Shown: positions 19,497 to 31,695, numbered from the stretch's first letter. The stretch is 64,000 nt of DNA from Gammaproteobacteria bacterium (ex Lamellibrachia satsuma) (GCA_019623805.1 CP053680.1:2582001-2646000); one strand, 5' to 3'. The notes: generated by a model not told the origin, from the sequence alone. Made by a program: numbers and translations.

Positions 19497-22400
19497 ATGC
19501 GTCCATGGATTGGGTTGGTACTCGGATTACTGCTGTTGAGTCCCCTCTCGCTATTGGCTGAGACGGATCATTCCCAAGCGTTGAGAATTGGCTACCGGCT
19601 GGATAGTGCGCCGGTGCAGTTCCGTAATGAGCGGGGCGAGGCTGATGGCGCGCTCATTGACCTCTGGCGTCTCTGGTCCGCCGAGTCGGGCGTACCCCTG
19701 CGTTTTGTCGGTGGTTACAATAAAGCCACGCAGGAGATGTTGGTCTCCGGCCAGGTTGATGTGCTCGCCGGTCTGTTCGAGAGTGGCAAGCGGGCTGAAC
19801 GGATGGATTTTTCCACGCCGATTCTCAGCAGTCCCTATTACTTATTTTACCATTCGGTTCTGGGCCACCTGCAGAGTATGGATGACCTGAAGGGACTCCC
19901 GGTTGGGGTGACCCGGGGCAGCTTTCACGAACAATATCTGCGGGAACACTATCCCGCGCTGACACTGGATCTCTACGACGGCTATCAGGATCTTTTCAAG
20001 GCGGCGCTTGAACAGCGTGTCCAGGCTTTCGTTACTCAGCCGAGCTACCTGCAGCGCTATCTGAAGAAAATTGATTCGCCGGAAATGTTCGGCAGACTGC
20101 GTCAGCCTCTCTATACCCGCGCCTACAAGGCGGCGGTGGCGAAAGGTGATGTGGCTCAGCTGGAGTCGGTCAACCGCTACCTCGATGAACTGAAGATTGA
20201 GGACCGCGCCGCCATTAGTCAGCGCTGGTTTGGTGTCACCGACCCTGCAGCGGATCAATCGGTGAAACTTGATTTGACCAAGGATGAGCAGGACTGGTTG
20301 GCTCGTCATCCCGTAATCGATATCGGTGTTGATGGCAACTGGCCACCTATCGATTTTATGGACAGGAATGGTATTCATAGTGGTATCGCAGCAGAGTACC
20401 TGAAACGTATTGGCACCATCGTTAATGTCGAGTTCAGGGTCTCCCCCGGACCCACCTTCAAACAGATGCTGAATCGTGTTCGTCAGGGTGAACTCAAGGT
20501 GGCTGCATCTGTGGTCAGGACCGATGAACGAGCTGCGGACCTGCTGTTTACCCAACCTTTTTTCACTGTACTCAAGGCGATAGTGACCCGCAGTGATACG
20601 GAAGGGATAAAAAACAAAGAGGGTCTGAAAGGGCAAACTGTGGCGGTGGAGGATGGTTTCTCAACTATGAGGCAGTTGCAGAAACAGCATCCTGGTATCA
20701 CCCTGAAACTGTTCAAATCCACGGCGGATGCCCTCAAGGCCGTTTCCTGGGGAGATGCGGATGCCTATGTGGGTAACCGCTCCGTCGCCCAGTGGCTGAT
20801 ACGGCAGGAGCAGTTGAGTAACCTGAGGTTTTCCGGGGATCCGGGGTTGGGTCCTGCGCCGCAACGCTTTGCTGTCCATCGGGAATCTGAATGGGCGCCG
20901 TTGGTGGTGATTCTCGACAAGGCGTTAGTTTCCATCGATGTTGATGAACAGCAGCGGATCATGCAGAAGTGGCTGGGGGTGAAGGCAGAAGCCAAAGTCC
21001 CTGCACGGCAGTTGAATCTGACTCGGCGTGAAAAACAGTGGCTGGACGAACATTCCAAGATTCGCCTCGGCATTGATCCGGCCTGGCCGCCGATTGAAAT
21101 GATGGATGCCAAAGGTCAACATCAAGGCGTCACAGCGGATTACATGAAAATAATTGGCGAGAGCCTCGGTCTGGATATTTCGGTCTCCCCCGGATTGAAC
21201 TGGTCTCAAGTGCTGGAAGGGGCAAAACGCCATGAAATCGATCTGCTCCCCGCCCTTGTGGAGACAGAGGCTCGTCGGGAGTATCTGAATTTCACCGAAT
21301 CCTATCTTGATTTTCCCTTTGTCATATTCGTCCGTGAGCGGGCGCCTTTCATCGGGGGGTTGGAAGACTTGGTGGGAAAGCGAGTTGCAGTGGAACGGGG
21401 TTATGTGACCCAGGAGTATCTCGAACGGGATTATCCGCAGCTACAACTGGTATTCGTGGAAAATACCCAGGCGGGCCTGGAAGGCCTCTCTCTGGGGCAG
21501 GTCGATGCCTATGTCGGCAACCTGGCGGTGGGCAGTTTTATCATCAATCGTGAAGGACTGAGCAACATCAAGGTAGCGGCTCCGACGCCCTACGATTACG
21601 CGCTCAGTATCGGCGTGCGCAAGGATTGGCCGGAACTGGTGCCGATTCTGCAGAAGGTGCTGGATAGTCTGACGCCGGAGGAGCGTACGGCAATCCGGCA
21701 GAAATGGCTTTCCATTCGTTATGAGATGCAGGTTGACTATACGCTGTTGTGGAAAGTGATTGCTGTTGCTGTCGTGATGCTTGCGTTTGCCCTGCTCTGG
21801 CTGTTTCAGGCACGAAGACGGCAGCGAATATTACAGCGTAGCGAAGAGCAGTTAAAAACGATCCTCAATACCATTCCCCTGGCGATTGTGGTCAGTGATT
21901 TCAAGGGCAGGATCCTGATCGCCAATCCCCACTCTTCTGCTGAGATTCAAACGGATGGCAGCAGCCTGGTGGGCCGTAACATGGCCGAGTTCTATCTGCA
22001 TGCTGCAGATCGGGATTCAGTGATCGCGGAGATCAGGGAACAGGGCAGTATCCTGGGGCGGAATCTGCGTTTCCGTACAGATAAGGGTCACATCATAGAA
22101 GGGCTGCTCTCGGCCATACCTATTCGTTTTGGCGACGGGATTGCCAACCTCGGCATCCTGGTCAATCTCACTGAGCGGGTGAAGATGGAGCGAGAGTTGG
22201 CTGAGGCAAAAAAACAGGCCGAAGTGGCAAGCCGGTTCAAGAGTGATTTTCTCGCCAACATGAGCCACGAGATCCGCACCCCCATGAATGCCATCATCGG
22301 CATGAGCCATTTGACCCTGCAGACCGACCTCACGGCAAAACAGTTCGACTATGTGGAGAAGATACGTTTTTCCGCCCACAATCTGCTCGGCATCATCAAC

Positions 22401-24476
22401 GACATCCTCGATTTCTCCAAGATCGAGGCGGGCAAACTGGATATCGAAGAGACCAACTTCAATCTGGACGATGTGCTGGAGAATCTTGCCGGCATGGTCA
22501 ATATGAAAGCCGAAGAGAAGGGGCTGGAGATACTCTTCAAAAGGGATGTCACAGCGCCCAGCGCCCTTATTGGAGATCCGCTGCGATTGGGACAGATTCT
22601 GGTGAATCTGGTGCAAAACGCAATCAAGTTCACCCGTCAGGGAGAGGTGATTGTCGGCGTGGAGCTGGTAAAACAGCACCGCAAACATCTGCGGCTGAGA
22701 TTCTCCGTTACCGATACGGGTATAGGTATCGAAGAGGAACGGATCCCGCATCTGTTCGATGCCTTTGTGCAGGCGGACAGTTCAACCACACGGGAGCATG
22801 GAGGCACCGGACTGGGGTTGAGCATCTGCCGGCAGCTTGTTGGTCTGATGGGAGGCGAGATCTCTGTCGAGAGCAAGGTGGATGCCGGTAGCCGATTTGA
22901 GTTTGTACTCGATTTTGGCCGCCAGGAGGGGGTATCGAGCCGAATATTTGAACCAGATCCGGATCTGCGCAACATGCGGGTTTTGCTGGTTGATGACAAC
23001 CCTGCGGCGCAGAGTATTTTGCGGGAGATGATGGCTTCGTTCTCATTTAAGGTGGATGTCGTGGGATCGGCAGCGGCGGCCTATGAGGCACTGCTGGAAG
23101 CCGGTGCACGGGAGTTGCCGGAGCCGCTCCCATACGATCTCGTGGTGATGGATTGGCGAATGCCGGAAATCAATGGCATCGATGCGACGCGCCATATAAA
23201 AAATCATCTGGAGTTGATAGAGCAGCCGCGTTTTATCCTGATTACCGCCTTTGGGCGGGAAGATGTGCTGCAGCAGGCGGAAATGATCGGCTTCGATGGT
23301 GTGCTGATCAAACCCATCAATCCTTCCACGTTTTTCGACACCATTGTGTCGGCATTTCGCAATAAACGGGGGGGACTGCGCGTCAGATCTTCTATTGCAT
23401 CTGAGGTCAAACGACTCAAAGGCAAGGTGCTGTTGGTGGAAGACAACAGCATCAACCAGCAGGTGGCGAGGGACTTGCTGGAGAGTTTTGGACTGCTGGT
23501 GGTGATTGCCGAGGATGGCGCGGTTGCTGTTCAGCAGGTGCAGGAGACGGATTTCGATTTGGTTTTTATGGATGTGCAGATGCCTGTGATGGATGGGTAT
23601 GAGGCGACCAGTGCCATCCGTGCAAAGTCGGAGTTCGAGAAATTACCGATCATTGCCATGACCGCCCATGCCATGGTTGGGGATCGCGAACGTTGTCTGG
23701 CGGCTGGCATGGATGACTATCTGTCTAAGCCGATCGACCCGGAAGCGCTGTTTGCGATGCTGAAGCGATGGCTCGATGATGAGGTTCAACGGCAACAGAA
23801 AATGTTCTCTGACGGTGCTGACGAGGGTATCACCCTGCCTGAGCAGCTGCCGGGTATCGGGCTGGCGTGGGGGCTGCAACGGGTAGGCGGAAATCGTGTT
23901 TTATATATCAAACTGCTGGGAGATTTTCAGCGCAAGTACCAGGGATGCTGCAGAGTATTGACTGACTATCTGGAGGCTGGGGACACAGTCTCTTCCCGAC
24001 GCTACGCCCATACCCTTCAGGGGGTTGCAGGCAATATCGGCGCCAAAGCGTTGCAGGAGGCGGCAAGGAAGCTGGAGGAGGCGGTCCGACAGGATGACAT
24101 ACAGGATCAATCACTACTCATTGAACAGTTGTGTGAGTCCGCCAATATGGTCTTTGAGGGGCTGGCTTCTTGCGTGAGTCAGTGGAAGAAGACGGAGCAG
24201 GAGATGGAGGTCGGGCAGGAAAAGGAATCTATTTCCATTTTGGAGATAGGGGGTATACTGCGAAAAATGTTACGTCTGCTGCAAGAGGGGGATTCGGAAG
24301 CGGGTCTGTTGTTGCAGCCAATGACAGCCTTTGCCCGCACAGAGCCGGAGATAGCGAGGCAGATCGATTCACTGCGCGGGCAGATCGATGATTATGAGTT
24401 CGAGGAGGCACTGGTTACCTTAAACCAGATCGCAGGATGGTTAGAGATCCCTTTACATAGAGAGCGAGTAGAGTGA
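19497..24476 (+). CDS. BvgS/EvgS-like hybrid kinase with three periplasmic solute-binding domains
   Basis: The product has about 1659 residues. A signal peptide is followed by three bacterial solute-binding family 3 domains (about 30-250, 270-500, 520-745). Domains 2 and 3 are clearly related internally (WPPIDFMD and WPPIEMMD at the same place). One membrane helix follows (about 750-773), then a PAS domain (790-900), the His box ([11 protein letters not shown], His about 923), the ATPase domain (GTGLGLSIC), receivers from about 1160 and 1309, and an HPt domain (HTLQGVAGN, about 1503). BvgS-type kinases use such clam-shell domains to sense small molecules. I chose the ATG at 19497 because GGGAGG lies just upstream; an ATG at 19464 lacks a ribosome site. 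The stop overlaps the next gene by four bases. Confidence 0.93.
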   Translation: MRPWIGLVLGLLLLSPLSLLAETDHSQALRIGYRLDSAPVQFRNERGEADGALIDLWRLWSAESGVPLRFVGGYNKATQEMLVSGQVDVLAGLFESGKRAERMDFSTPILSSPYYLFYHSVLGHLQSMDDLKGLPVGVTRGSFHEQYLREHYPALTLDLYDGYQDLFKAALEQRVQAFVTQPSYLQRYLKKIDSPEMFGRLRQPLYTRAYKAAVAKGDVAQLESVNRYLDELKIEDRAAISQRWFGVTDPAADQSVKLDLTKDEQDWLARHPVIDIGVDGNWPPIDFMDRNGIHSGIAAEYLKRIGTIVNVEFRVSPGPTFKQMLNRVRQGELKVAASVVRTDERAADLLFTQPFFTVLKAIVTRSDTEGIKNKEGLKGQTVAVEDGFSTMRQLQKQHPGITLKLFKSTADALKAVSWGDADAYVGNRSVAQWLIRQEQLSNLRFSGDPGLGPAPQRFAVHRESEWAPLVVILDKALVSIDVDEQQRIMQKWLGVKAEAKVPARQLNLTRREKQWLDEHSKIRLGIDPAWPPIEMMDAKGQHQGVTADYMKIIGESLGLDISVSPGLNWSQVLEGAKRHEIDLLPALVETEARREYLNFTESYLDFPFVIFVRERAPFIGGLEDLVGKRVAVERGYVTQEYLERDYPQLQLVFVENTQAGLEGLSLGQVDAYVGNLAVGSFIINREGLSNIKVAAPTPYDYALSIGVRKDWPELVPILQKVLDSLTPEERTAIRQKWLSIRYEMQVDYTLLWKVIAVAVVMLAFALLWLFQARRRQRILQRSEEQLKTILNTIPLAIVVSDFKGRILIANPHSSAEIQTDGSSLVGRNMAEFYLHAADRDSVIAEIREQGSILGRNLRFRTDKGHIIEGLLSAIPIRFGDGIANLGILVNLTERVKMERELAEAKKQAEVASRFKSDFLANMSHEIRTPMNAIIGMSHLTLQTDLTAKQFDYVEKIRFSAHNLLGIINDILDFSKIEAGKLDIEETNFNLDDVLENLAGMVNMKAEEKGLEILFKRDVTAPSALIGDPLRLGQILVNLVQNAIKFTRQGEVIVGVELVKQHRKHLRLRFSVTDTGIGIEEERIPHLFDAFVQADSSTTREHGGTGLGLSICRQLVGLMGGEISVESKVDAGSRFEFVLDFGRQEGVSSRIFEPDPDLRNMRVLLVDDNPAAQSILREMMASFSFKVDVVGSAAAAYEALLEAGARELPEPLPYDLVVMDWRMPEINGIDATRHIKNHLELIEQPRFILITAFGREDVLQQAEMIGFDGVLIKPINPSTFFDTIVSAFRNKRGGLRVRSSIASEVKRLKGKVLLVEDNSINQQVARDLLESFGLLVVIAEDGAVAVQQVQETDFDLVFMDVQMPVMDGYEATSAIRAKSEFEKLPIIAMTAHAMVGDRERCLAAGMDDYLSKPIDPEALFAMLKRWLDDEVQRQQKMFSDGADEGITLPEQLPGIGLAWGLQRVGGNRVLYIKLLGDFQRKYQGCCRVLTDYLEAGDTVSSRRYAHTLQGVAGNIGAKALQEAARKLEEAVRQDDIQDQSLLIEQLCESANMVFEGLASCVSQWKKTEQEMEVGQEKESISILEIGGILRKMLRLLQEGDSEAGLLLQPMTAFARTEPEIARQIDSLRGQIDDYEFEEALVTLNQIAGWLEIPLHRERVE

Positions 24477-25564
24477 ATGAGTCAAAGCCCAGAATTCTGA
24501 TCGTTGACGACGAGAGTTTCTACCTTGATGTGCTGGTAAACCTGTTGAATGGAGAGTATCGGCTCTCGATTGCCAAAGATGGTGAGCAGGCGCTGAAACG
24601 GGCTGGCAGCGCCACCCCCCCCGATCTTATTTTGCTCGATGTGCTCATGCCGCAGATGGATGGTTACGAGGTATGCCACCACCTCAAGGCTGACGAGCGA
24701 ACGGCCAACATCCCAGTGGTCTTTCTTACCGTAAAAGGTGAGGTGGATGACGAGATCCGGGGGTTTGAGCTGGGCGCTGTGGATTACATCACCAAGCCTA
24801 TGAGTCCGCCGATCGTGCGTTCAAGGGTCAAGACCCATCTGGCACTCGCTCAAGCGCGTCATGTGCTGGAGAATCAAAACCAGGTGCTGGAACAGCGGAT
24901 TCGCGAACGCACCATGGAGATCTCCCGAACCCAGGATGTCGCCATCTTCTGCATGGCCTCCCTGGCGGAGACACGGGACAACGAAACAGGCAACCACATC
25001 CGCCGTACCCAGCACTACATACGACTGCTTTCAGAATATCTCAAGGACCATCCCAGGTTTCGGGCACACCTCAATGACGCGACCATCGATCTGCTGTTCA
25101 AGTCGGCGCCGTTGCACGATATCGGTAAAGTCGGTGTGCCGGACCGGATTCTGCTCAAGCCCGCCTCACTCGATCCCGATGAGTGGGACGAGATGAAACG
25201 TCATCCTCAGTATGGCTATGATGCCCTGTTACGGGCCGAAGAGGAGTTGGGCAGTTCCAGTTTTCTGCGGGTGGCCAGAGAGATTGCGCTGACACATCAT
25301 GAACATTGGGACGGCAGTGGTTATCCCGCAGGGTTGCGAGGGGATAATATTCCGGTGGCTGGACGCCTGATGGCGCTGGCGGATGTCTACGATGCGCTGA
25401 TCAGCCGCCGGATATATAAAGCGCCATATTCCCATGAGTCTGCGGTGGAAATCATCCTGCAGGAGCGTGGTGCCCATTTTGATCCAGCGGCGGTGGATGC
25501 GTTTGAACACTTGCAGGATGAGTTTCACCGGATTGCGCAGGAGTTTTCCGACCGGGAGGTATGA
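24473..25564 (+). CDS. Response regulator with HD-GYP domain (cyclic-di-GMP phosphodiesterase)
   Basis: The 363-residue protein has a receiver at residues 1-125 ([19 protein letters not shown]), a linking coiled coil and an HD-GYP domain (about 150-345). The HD dyad is in [11 protein letters not shown] and the signature in [18 protein letters not shown] proteins of this form hydrolyse cyclic di-GMP. The GTG start overlaps the stop of the BvgS-like kinase (GTGA), so the pair is co-translated and the kinase's HPt very likely phosphorylates this protein. The stop codon is the exact point where a 45-bp inverted repeat begins. Confidence 0.95.
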   Translation: MNESKPRILIVDDESFYLDVLVNLLNGEYRLSIAKDGEQALKRAGSATPPDLILLDVLMPQMDGYEVCHHLKADERTANIPVVFLTVKGEVDDEIRGFELGAVDYITKPMSPPIVRSRVKTHLALAQARHVLENQNQVLEQRIRERTMEISRTQDVAIFCMASLAETRDNETGNHIRRTQHYIRLLSEYLKDHPRFRAHLNDATIDLLFKSAPLHDIGKVGVPDRILLKPASLDPDEWDEMKRHPQYGYDALLRAEEELGSSSFLRVAREIALTHHEHWDGSGYPAGLRGDNIPVAGRLMALADVYDALISRRIYKAPYSHESAVEIILQERGAHFDPAAVDAFEHLQDEFHRIAQEFSDREV

Positions 25565-25979
25565 GTGTTTCCTGGTGTTTTGGGTGGTTTTGTGTCGCTA
25601 TGCGACGTTTTTTCTAACTGAGCTTTCTTTCCACGGTCGTTATTTTCCTCTTTTCCTGACAGCGCGTTTTTCGCCCTGCTGGGCGAGTTACTTTTCTTTT
25701 TCGTGAAAAGAAAAGTAACCAATAATTTGCTTGGAGCAAATTATCGCGTAAGCCCCGAAGGGGGGAAGCACACGGATGTGCTGAACAAAAGAAAGCACGC
25801 CCGACTGTCATGCCCTACGGGCCGCTGCGATGCTCGCACCCGATAGGGTGGCGTGGTGGAGCAATGGTTTTGGTTACTTTTCCCGAAAGAAAAGTAAACT
25901 GCCGTAGGGGCGCGGAAGCCCCGTAAAACAAAAGCGTCGCATAGCGACACAAAACCACCCAAAACACCAGGAAACACTC
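25563..25979. mobile_element. Non-coding element with perfect 45-bp terminal inverted repeats
   Basis: Bases 25563-25607 and 25935-25979 are perfect inverted copies of each other, 45 bp each, beginning GAGTGTTTCCTGG. Between them lie about 330 bases without a credible gene. The interior has a further strong hairpin (arms of GTTACTTTTCTTTT type near 25690-25720) and a partial repeat of it near 25872. The left repeat starts inside the TGA stop of the HD-GYP gene. The size and long perfect ends suggest a non-autonomous mobile or structured-RNA element. The rest of the gap (25980-26063) holds nothing I can identify. Confidence 0.75.
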
Positions 25980-26063
25980 CCCAACCCGACTCCCACAGAA
26001 ACACAATCCCCCCAAAACCCCTTTTTAACCACCGATTGCTGAAAAACTTTTCAACATCCCCCC

Positions 26064-26090
26064 TAAAGAAAGGCTTTCCAGGGCCGATAG
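26064..26090 (+). promoter_or_regulatory. Sigma-28 (FliA)-type promoter for the chemotaxis operon
   Basis: TAAA, 15 bases, GCCGATAG. The consensus for flagellar sigma-28 is TAAA-N15-GCCGATAA, so only the last base differs. It lies 110 bases before the cheY start. Confidence 0.8.
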
Positions 26091-26200
26091 CCTGCATGAA
26101 CCCAAGGTGTTGCCGGGACGGATTTCTGTCCTAAATTGCCGGAAAAAAGGTAATTCAAGGTAACCCGGAAAATTATTATGCCTATTCCAGGAGAAACAGC

Positions 26201-26563
26201 ATGGCAAGCATTCTTGCAGTTGATGATTCGGCCTCCATGCGCCAGATGGTGTCCTTTACCTTGAAAGGTGCAGGATTTGATGTTGTTGAAGCGGTCGATG
26301 GTATCGATGCCTTGAGCAAAGCCAAAGGTCAGAGCTTCAATCTCGTTATTACTGACGTCAACATGCCTAACATGGATGGAATCAGCCTGATCAAGGAGCT
26401 TAGAGGCCTGCCGGCTTTCAAATTTACGCCTCTTTTGATGCTGACCACCGAGTCAGGAAACGATAAAAAACAACAGGGAAAGATGGCGGGGGCGACGGGT
26501 TGGATCGTCAAGCCTTTCAATCCGGATCAGTTGCTTGCGACAGTTAAGAAGGTATTGGGCTAA
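26201..26563 (+). CDS. cheY: Chemotaxis response regulator CheY
   Basis: The 120-residue stand-alone receiver has acidic pocket VDDSASMR, phospho-acceptor in ITDVNMPNMDG, switch Thr in MLTTES and conserved Lys in VKPFNPDQL. It is first in the chemotaxis operon, 45 bases before cheA, so it is probably the motor-binding output of CheA. A GGAG-type ribosome site precedes the start. Confidence 0.92.
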   Translation: MASILAVDDSASMRQMVSFTLKGAGFDVVEAVDGIDALSKAKGQSFNLVITDVNMPNMDGISLIKELRGLPAFKFTPLLMLTTESGNDKKQQGKMAGATGWIVKPFNPDQLLATVKKVLG

Positions 26564-26607
26564 GCGTTCGTGCCTGTAATCACTGTCAACAAGAGGAGGG
26601 TGTTTTC

Positions 26608-28710
26608 ATGTCGATAGACATGGCGCAATTCCATCAGGTCTTCTTCGAAGAGAGTTTTGAAGGCCTCGATATCATGGAGTCCGGGTTGCTTAATATGGAT
26701 CCGGGAACCGTTGATGATGAGGAGATCAACTCGATCTTCCGTGCCGCTCATTCCATCAAGGGAGGCAGCGGCACCTTCGGATTCAACGATATCTCCAGTT
26801 TCACCCATATCATGGAAACGCTGCTGGACGAGATGCGGGATGGCCGCCGTCCGGTTACCCCCGAGGCTGTTGATGCATTGCTTCGGTCAGTGGATGTGCT
26901 GCGTGACATGTTGGCCGCCACCAGTGATGACGGTGAAGTGGATGAGGAGAGGGTTCAGGAGCAGAAGTCTGAACTGGAACAGATCCTCAACGGCAAGCCC
27001 GGAGAGGTTGCGACAGATGTCGGTGCAGCGGCACAGCCGGTTGGGGGCGTCGAGGTCAGGCCAATCGGCTGGCATATCGTATTCCGACCGCTTCCCCATA
27101 TGCTGCGTACCGGAAACGATCCGTTACGCATCATTCGTGAACTGGCGGAACTGGGTGATCTCAAGTCCGAAGGTGATATCAGCGCCCTGCCGGCGCTCTC
27201 CAGCTATGAGCCTGAAGACAGCTATCTCTCATGGGATCTGCATCTTCACGGTGATGTGGAGAAACAGGCAATCGACGATATCTTCGACTGGGTCGAGGAT
27301 GATTGCGAATTGATTATTATGCCGTTACTGCCTGAAGGTGAACCTGAGGTGGCAATGGTTTCTGCGGCAGTGGTGCCTGCAGTCAGTGAACCGGAGGCGC
27401 CGGCCGTACAGGCTGCGCCACCACCGGTGGAGCGACGCAGTAAGAAAGATCGTCGTTCCAGTAAGGATCGCCGCACCAACGATCGTCGTCAGTCTGGCGG
27501 CAGTAGTGGCGGCGGTTCCATTCGTGTCGAAATCTCCAAGATCGACGCCCTTATTAATATGGTCGGCGAACTGGTCATCACCCAGTCGATGCTGAGCATG
27601 CTGGGTGAGGATTTCGAAATGGACAGGCTGGAACGTCTCAATGACGGTCTGGCACAGCTTGAGCGTCACACCCGTGAATTGCAGGAGAGTGTGATGCAGG
27701 TGCGCATGTTGCCCATCAGCTTCACCTTCAGCCGCTTTCCCCGCTTGGTGCATGACTTGAGCAGCAAGCTTGGCAAGAAGATTGAACTGAAGATGACCGG
27801 CGAGAACACCGAGGTGGACAAGACAGTGATCGAAAAGATCGGTGATCCGCTGGTCCATCTGGTGCGTAACAGCCTCGATCACGGCATTGAGATGCCCGAA
27901 GAGCGGCTTGCAGCAGGTAAGCCGGAGACCGGGACAATCAATCTCAGCGCCTCCCATAAAGGGGGCAATATCGTCATCGAGATTCGCGACGATGGCCAGG
28001 GCCTGAATCGTGACAAGATCGAAGAGAAGGCACTCGAAAAAGGGATCATCGATGAAGATCACAACCTCTCCGACCAGCAGATATATGAACTGATCTTTGC
28101 AGCAGGCTTCTCCACCGCCGATGTGGTGAGTGATGTCTCTGGTCGTGGTGTCGGCATGGATGTGGTGCGTAAGAACATCAATGAGCTGGGGGGTGGCATC
28201 GAGATTGAGTCCGATCCCGGTAAGGGTTCGGCGATAATCATCCGTCTGCCGCTGACGCTGGCTATTCTCGATGGCCAGACAGTGACCGTGGCGGATGAGA
28301 CCTACATCGTGCCCCTGGTCTCCATTATCGAATCGATCCAGGTGAAGGCAGATCAGATCAACCGAGTGGCGGGCAAGGGTGAGACCTTCAAACTGCGGGA
28401 CGAGTTTCTGCCTATCCTGCGCCTGCATGAACTTTTCGGTATCGAAAATCCCAAGGCCTCAAGTTTGGAAGAGGGGCTGTTGGTGGTTGTGGAAGGTGAT
28501 GGCCGTCACTGTGGCCTCTTCGTGGATGACCTGCTTGGACAGCAGCAGGTGGTGATCAAATCTCTGGAGGCCAACTACCAGCGTGTGGACGGTATCTCCG
28601 GCGCGACCATCCTAGGTGATGGTTCGGTGGCCCTGATCCTGGATATCCCCGGCCTGCTGCGTCTGGCGGCCGAGACCGGAGCGGACAGCGCAGCGAAACA
28701 GACTGCCTGA
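26608..28710 (+). CDS. cheA: Chemotaxis histidine kinase CheA
   Basis: The 700-residue protein has the P1 HPt domain with phospho-His48 in AHSIKGGSGTF. A variable region (about 150-235) is followed by a highly charged Lys/Arg/Asp linker (residues 270-300). The P3 dimer domain starts at ISKIDALINMVGELVI. The P4 kinase has VHLVRNSLDHGIE (N box) and DVVSDVSGRGVGMDVV (G box), and a CheW-like P5 domain closes the protein. It phosphorylates CheY and CheB in receptor arrays. AAGAGGAGGG precedes the ATG. Confidence 0.96.
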   Translation: MSIDMAQFHQVFFEESFEGLDIMESGLLNMDPGTVDDEEINSIFRAAHSIKGGSGTFGFNDISSFTHIMETLLDEMRDGRRPVTPEAVDALLRSVDVLRDMLAATSDDGEVDEERVQEQKSELEQILNGKPGEVATDVGAAAQPVGGVEVRPIGWHIVFRPLPHMLRTGNDPLRIIRELAELGDLKSEGDISALPALSSYEPEDSYLSWDLHLHGDVEKQAIDDIFDWVEDDCELIIMPLLPEGEPEVAMVSAAVVPAVSEPEAPAVQAAPPPVERRSKKDRRSSKDRRTNDRRQSGGSSGGGSIRVEISKIDALINMVGELVITQSMLSMLGEDFEMDRLERLNDGLAQLERHTRELQESVMQVRMLPISFTFSRFPRLVHDLSSKLGKKIELKMTGENTEVDKTVIEKIGDPLVHLVRNSLDHGIEMPEERLAAGKPETGTINLSASHKGGNIVIEIRDDGQGLNRDKIEEKALEKGIIDEDHNLSDQQIYELIFAAGFSTADVVSDVSGRGVGMDVVRKNINELGGGIEIESDPGKGSAIIIRLPLTLAILDGQTVTVADETYIVPLVSIIESIQVKADQINRVAGKGETFKLRDEFLPILRLHELFGIENPKASSLEEGLLVVVEGDGRHCGLFVDDLLGQQQVVIKSLEANYQRVDGISGATILGDGSVALILDIPGLLRLAAETGADSAAKQTA

Positions 28711-28725
28711 TAGAGAGATATTGAG

Positions 28726-29235
28726 ATGAATGAACCTCAAGCAAAGATTGTAGCGGCACTGGAGAACCAGGGCGATGAGTACCTGACCTTCCGACTCGGT
28801 GATGAGGATTACGGTGTCGATATCCTGCGGGTGCAGGAGATTCGCGGATGGGAAACGGCCACCCGGATCCCCAACTCGCCGGGATATGTAAAGGGCGTGG
28901 TCAATATGCGTGGCTCCATTGTGCCGATCTTCGACATGCGGCAGCGATTGGGGATGGAGGTGCGTCCCTACAGTAAAAATACGGTGGTCATCGTGCTGCG
29001 GGTAAAGAGTGATAGAGGTGAGCGCAATATGGGCGTGGTGGTGGATGAGGTCTCCGATGTCCTCAGTACCCAGAAAGACCGCATCCGCAACACACCGGAA
29101 TTCGGCGGCGGCATTGCAACCGATTATATCTCCGGCCTGGCGGATGCCGGCGACAAGATGATCATGCTCCTGGATGTGGACAAGCTACTCAACCAGGGCG
29201 AACAGACAGAATCAGAGAATGAGGACGCCGCTTGA
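28726..29235 (+). CDS. cheW: Chemotaxis adaptor CheW (first copy)
   Basis: The 169-residue protein has the CheW fold signature GDEDYGVDILRVQEIRGWE and the NMRGSIVPIFDMRQR region. CheW couples receptors to CheA. It lies 15 bases after cheA and 31 before a receptor gene. It shares the body of the protein with the second CheW at 34762 but has different termini. Confidence 0.95.
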   Translation: MNEPQAKIVAALENQGDEYLTFRLGDEDYGVDILRVQEIRGWETATRIPNSPGYVKGVVNMRGSIVPIFDMRQRLGMEVRPYSKNTVVIVLRVKSDRGERNMGVVVDEVSDVLSTQKDRIRNTPEFGGGIATDYISGLADAGDKMIMLLDVDKLLNQGEQTESENEDAA

Positions 29236-29266
29236 AGCGGGTCACGGAAATCGCGGGAGATAGACA

Positions 29267-31654
29267 GTGAAGATTAACCAGCCTGTTACCAACAATGAAC
29301 ATCAGATGAAACCGGGCAGCATCCTGGTCTCCAAGACTGATCTCAAAGGCGTCATTACCTACTGCAACAAGGATTTTGTTGAAATCAGTGGATTCAGCCG
29401 GAAAGAGTTGTATGGCAAAAGCCATAATATTGTGCGGCATCCCGATATGCCGCCCCAAGCCTTTCAGGATCTCTGGGACACAAGTAAAGCCGGCAAGCCC
29501 TGGACCGGCATCGTAAAGAATCGTTGCAAGAATGGCGACTACTACTGGGTTAAGGCAAATGTAACGCCGTTACGCACCAATGGCCGGGTCACCGAATACA
29601 TGTCGGTGCGTACCCCGCCGACTCGTGAGGAGATCGCGGCAGTTGAGCCGCTCTACCGTGACCTGCTGGCAGACAGTAAAAAAGACCTGGCACCCAAAGG
29701 GCTGGCGAAGCTGAGTGCAGGTTTCAAGCGGCTGAGCATCAGGTTCCTGCTCACCAGCACTGTTTTACTTACCGTGCTTATGTTCGGTTTGCTGGCAGGC
29801 ATGATTTTTATGGGTGTTTCCCAAGTGCTGATCTACGGACTGCTCGGGAGCATGGCGGCTGCCACCCTTGTTTTCGGTCTGGCACTGACTTCATATATCA
29901 CCAAGCCCATGGCCTATGTCCAGGATAAGCTGAACCAGATCAGCGAGGGCAACTATTTCGACTGGGTCGAGACCGATCGCAACGATGAGATCGGCAGGAT
30001 GATTCAGACAATCAAATCGACCCAGATCAAACTTGGGTTCGATGTCATGGATGCCCGCGAAACGGCGAATGATGCGATCCGTCTGCAGGAGGCGCTCAAT
30101 AACAGCTCGACCAGTATCACGGTTTCTGACAAAGACAACATCCTGATCTTCCTGAACAAGTCGGCCCATCGGCAGTTTGATGAACTGGGAGAAAATATTC
30201 ACAGCCAGGGCAAACCATTTGATACCGATGAGTTGATTGGTACCAGCCTCTCTGATTTTTTTCCCGATGAGACCCTGGCGGAGATGTACCGGATCCAGCT
30301 TACCGATACCCGCACCAGTCGCTTCGATGCCTGGGGCCACAACTTCAAACTGATTACCAGTCCAGTCTACGATAACGATGGCGACTATCAGGGTAGTGTG
30401 ACCCAGTGGATCGAGATTACCGATGAGCTGAAGGTTGAAAAAGAGATCGACGGTATCGTGATGGCCGCCAAAGGTGGTGATCTTACGCAGCGTATCTCCA
30501 TGGAGGGCAAGAGCGGCTTCTTTGAGGATCTGGGACGGGGTATCAATGAACTGATCGAAGCTACCAGTGATGTGTTTGGTGATATTGCCAGCGCCATGCA
30601 GAGCATGGCTGCGGGTGACCTGACCAACCCCATCCACCGTGATTACGCCGGGACTTATGGCGCGGTAAAAAACAACGTCAATGAGACCATCTCCAATCTG
30701 GAGAAAACTGTTGTCAAACTGCGGGAGTCCGCCGATGTCATCACCACGGCTGCGGGTGAGATATCGTCCGGCAACAACAACCTGTCTGCACGTACTGAAC
30801 AGCAGGCGAGCAGTCTGGAAGAGACGGCCTCCAGCATGGAAGAGCTGACCAGCACCGTGCGTAACAATGCAGACAACGCCCAGCAGGCAAACCAGTTGGC
30901 AAGCAGTGCCAGGCAGACTGCCGAGCATGGCGGCGATGTGGTAAGTCGCGCAGTGCAGGCAATGGATGCCATCAACACCTCAAGCAACAAGATTGCCGAG
31001 ATCATCGGTGTCATCGACGAAATCGCCTTCCAGACCAATCTGCTGGCACTCAACGCCTCAGTCGAGGCGGCCCGTGCCGGTGAGCAGGGCAGGGGGTTTG
31101 CCGTGGTCGCCACCGAAGTGCGTAATCTTGCAGGCCGCAGTGCCACGGCGGCAAAAGAGATCAAAGAGTTGATTCAGGACAGTGCGGGCAAAGTGAAAAA
31201 CGGTGCGGAACTGGTCAATGAGTCGGGCGAAACCCTGGAAGAGATCGTCAACAGCGTGAAGAAAGTGGGCGACATCATCTCCGAGATCGCCGCTGCCAGC
31301 CAGGAACAGTCTGCGGGTATCGATCAGGTCAATCAAGCGGTCACCAGTATGGATGAAGTGACCCAGCAAAACGCTGCCCTGGCAGAACAGACTTCGGCGG
31401 CAGCCGCCTCCATGAGCGAAAAGGCTCAGGATATGGATGGCATGATGAACTTCTTCAAGGTGAGCGGCGGCAGCCGAATGGCCGCCGCAAGACAGCCGAC
31501 AGCGCACACGAAACCTGTGGTTTTGGTTAGGAGTGCTACGCCTGCGCCCAAGCCTGTGCCAAGTGATAAACCCGCAGTGCAGGCAGCGGCCAGCAGCGTT
31601 ACCCAAATTACTCCGGTAGCGGAGGGTGAAGGTGATGAGTGGGAAGAGTTTTGA
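29267..31654 (+). CDS. Aer-like PAS receptor with C-terminal WEEF docking peptide
   Basis: The 795-residue receptor (GTG start) has an N-terminal PAS domain (about 20-125; [26 protein letters not shown]), as in the redox receptor Aer. A membrane hairpin follows (about 160-210), then HAMP, a second PAS (about 270-385), further HAMP-like repeats and the MCP signalling domain with the conserved hairpin tip [19 protein letters not shown]. The last residues are DEWEEF, matching the xWExF pentapeptide that tethers CheR and CheB or CheD. There is no sizeable periplasmic domain, so sensing is intracellular. Confidence 0.92.
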   Translation: MKINQPVTNNEHQMKPGSILVSKTDLKGVITYCNKDFVEISGFSRKELYGKSHNIVRHPDMPPQAFQDLWDTSKAGKPWTGIVKNRCKNGDYYWVKANVTPLRTNGRVTEYMSVRTPPTREEIAAVEPLYRDLLADSKKDLAPKGLAKLSAGFKRLSIRFLLTSTVLLTVLMFGLLAGMIFMGVSQVLIYGLLGSMAAATLVFGLALTSYITKPMAYVQDKLNQISEGNYFDWVETDRNDEIGRMIQTIKSTQIKLGFDVMDARETANDAIRLQEALNNSSTSITVSDKDNILIFLNKSAHRQFDELGENIHSQGKPFDTDELIGTSLSDFFPDETLAEMYRIQLTDTRTSRFDAWGHNFKLITSPVYDNDGDYQGSVTQWIEITDELKVEKEIDGIVMAAKGGDLTQRISMEGKSGFFEDLGRGINELIEATSDVFGDIASAMQSMAAGDLTNPIHRDYAGTYGAVKNNVNETISNLEKTVVKLRESADVITTAAGEISSGNNNLSARTEQQASSLEETASSMEELTSTVRNNADNAQQANQLASSARQTAEHGGDVVSRAVQAMDAINTSSNKIAEIIGVIDEIAFQTNLLALNASVEAARAGEQGRGFAVVATEVRNLAGRSATAAKEIKELIQDSAGKVKNGAELVNESGETLEEIVNSVKKVGDIISEIAAASQEQSAGIDQVNQAVTSMDEVTQQNAALAEQTSAAAASMSEKAQDMDGMMNFFKVSGGSRMAAARQPTAHTKPVVLVRSATPAPKPVPSDKPAVQAAASSVTQITPVAEGEGDEWEEF

Positions 31655-31695
31655 TTGTGTGGGTATGGAAATTACCTGTTGAGAGAATCAGCTGA

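Noticed and set aside
25614..25811. Small open frames inside the 45-bp inverted-repeat element
   Set aside because: They are read through hairpins and repeats, are biased in composition and have no ribosome site.
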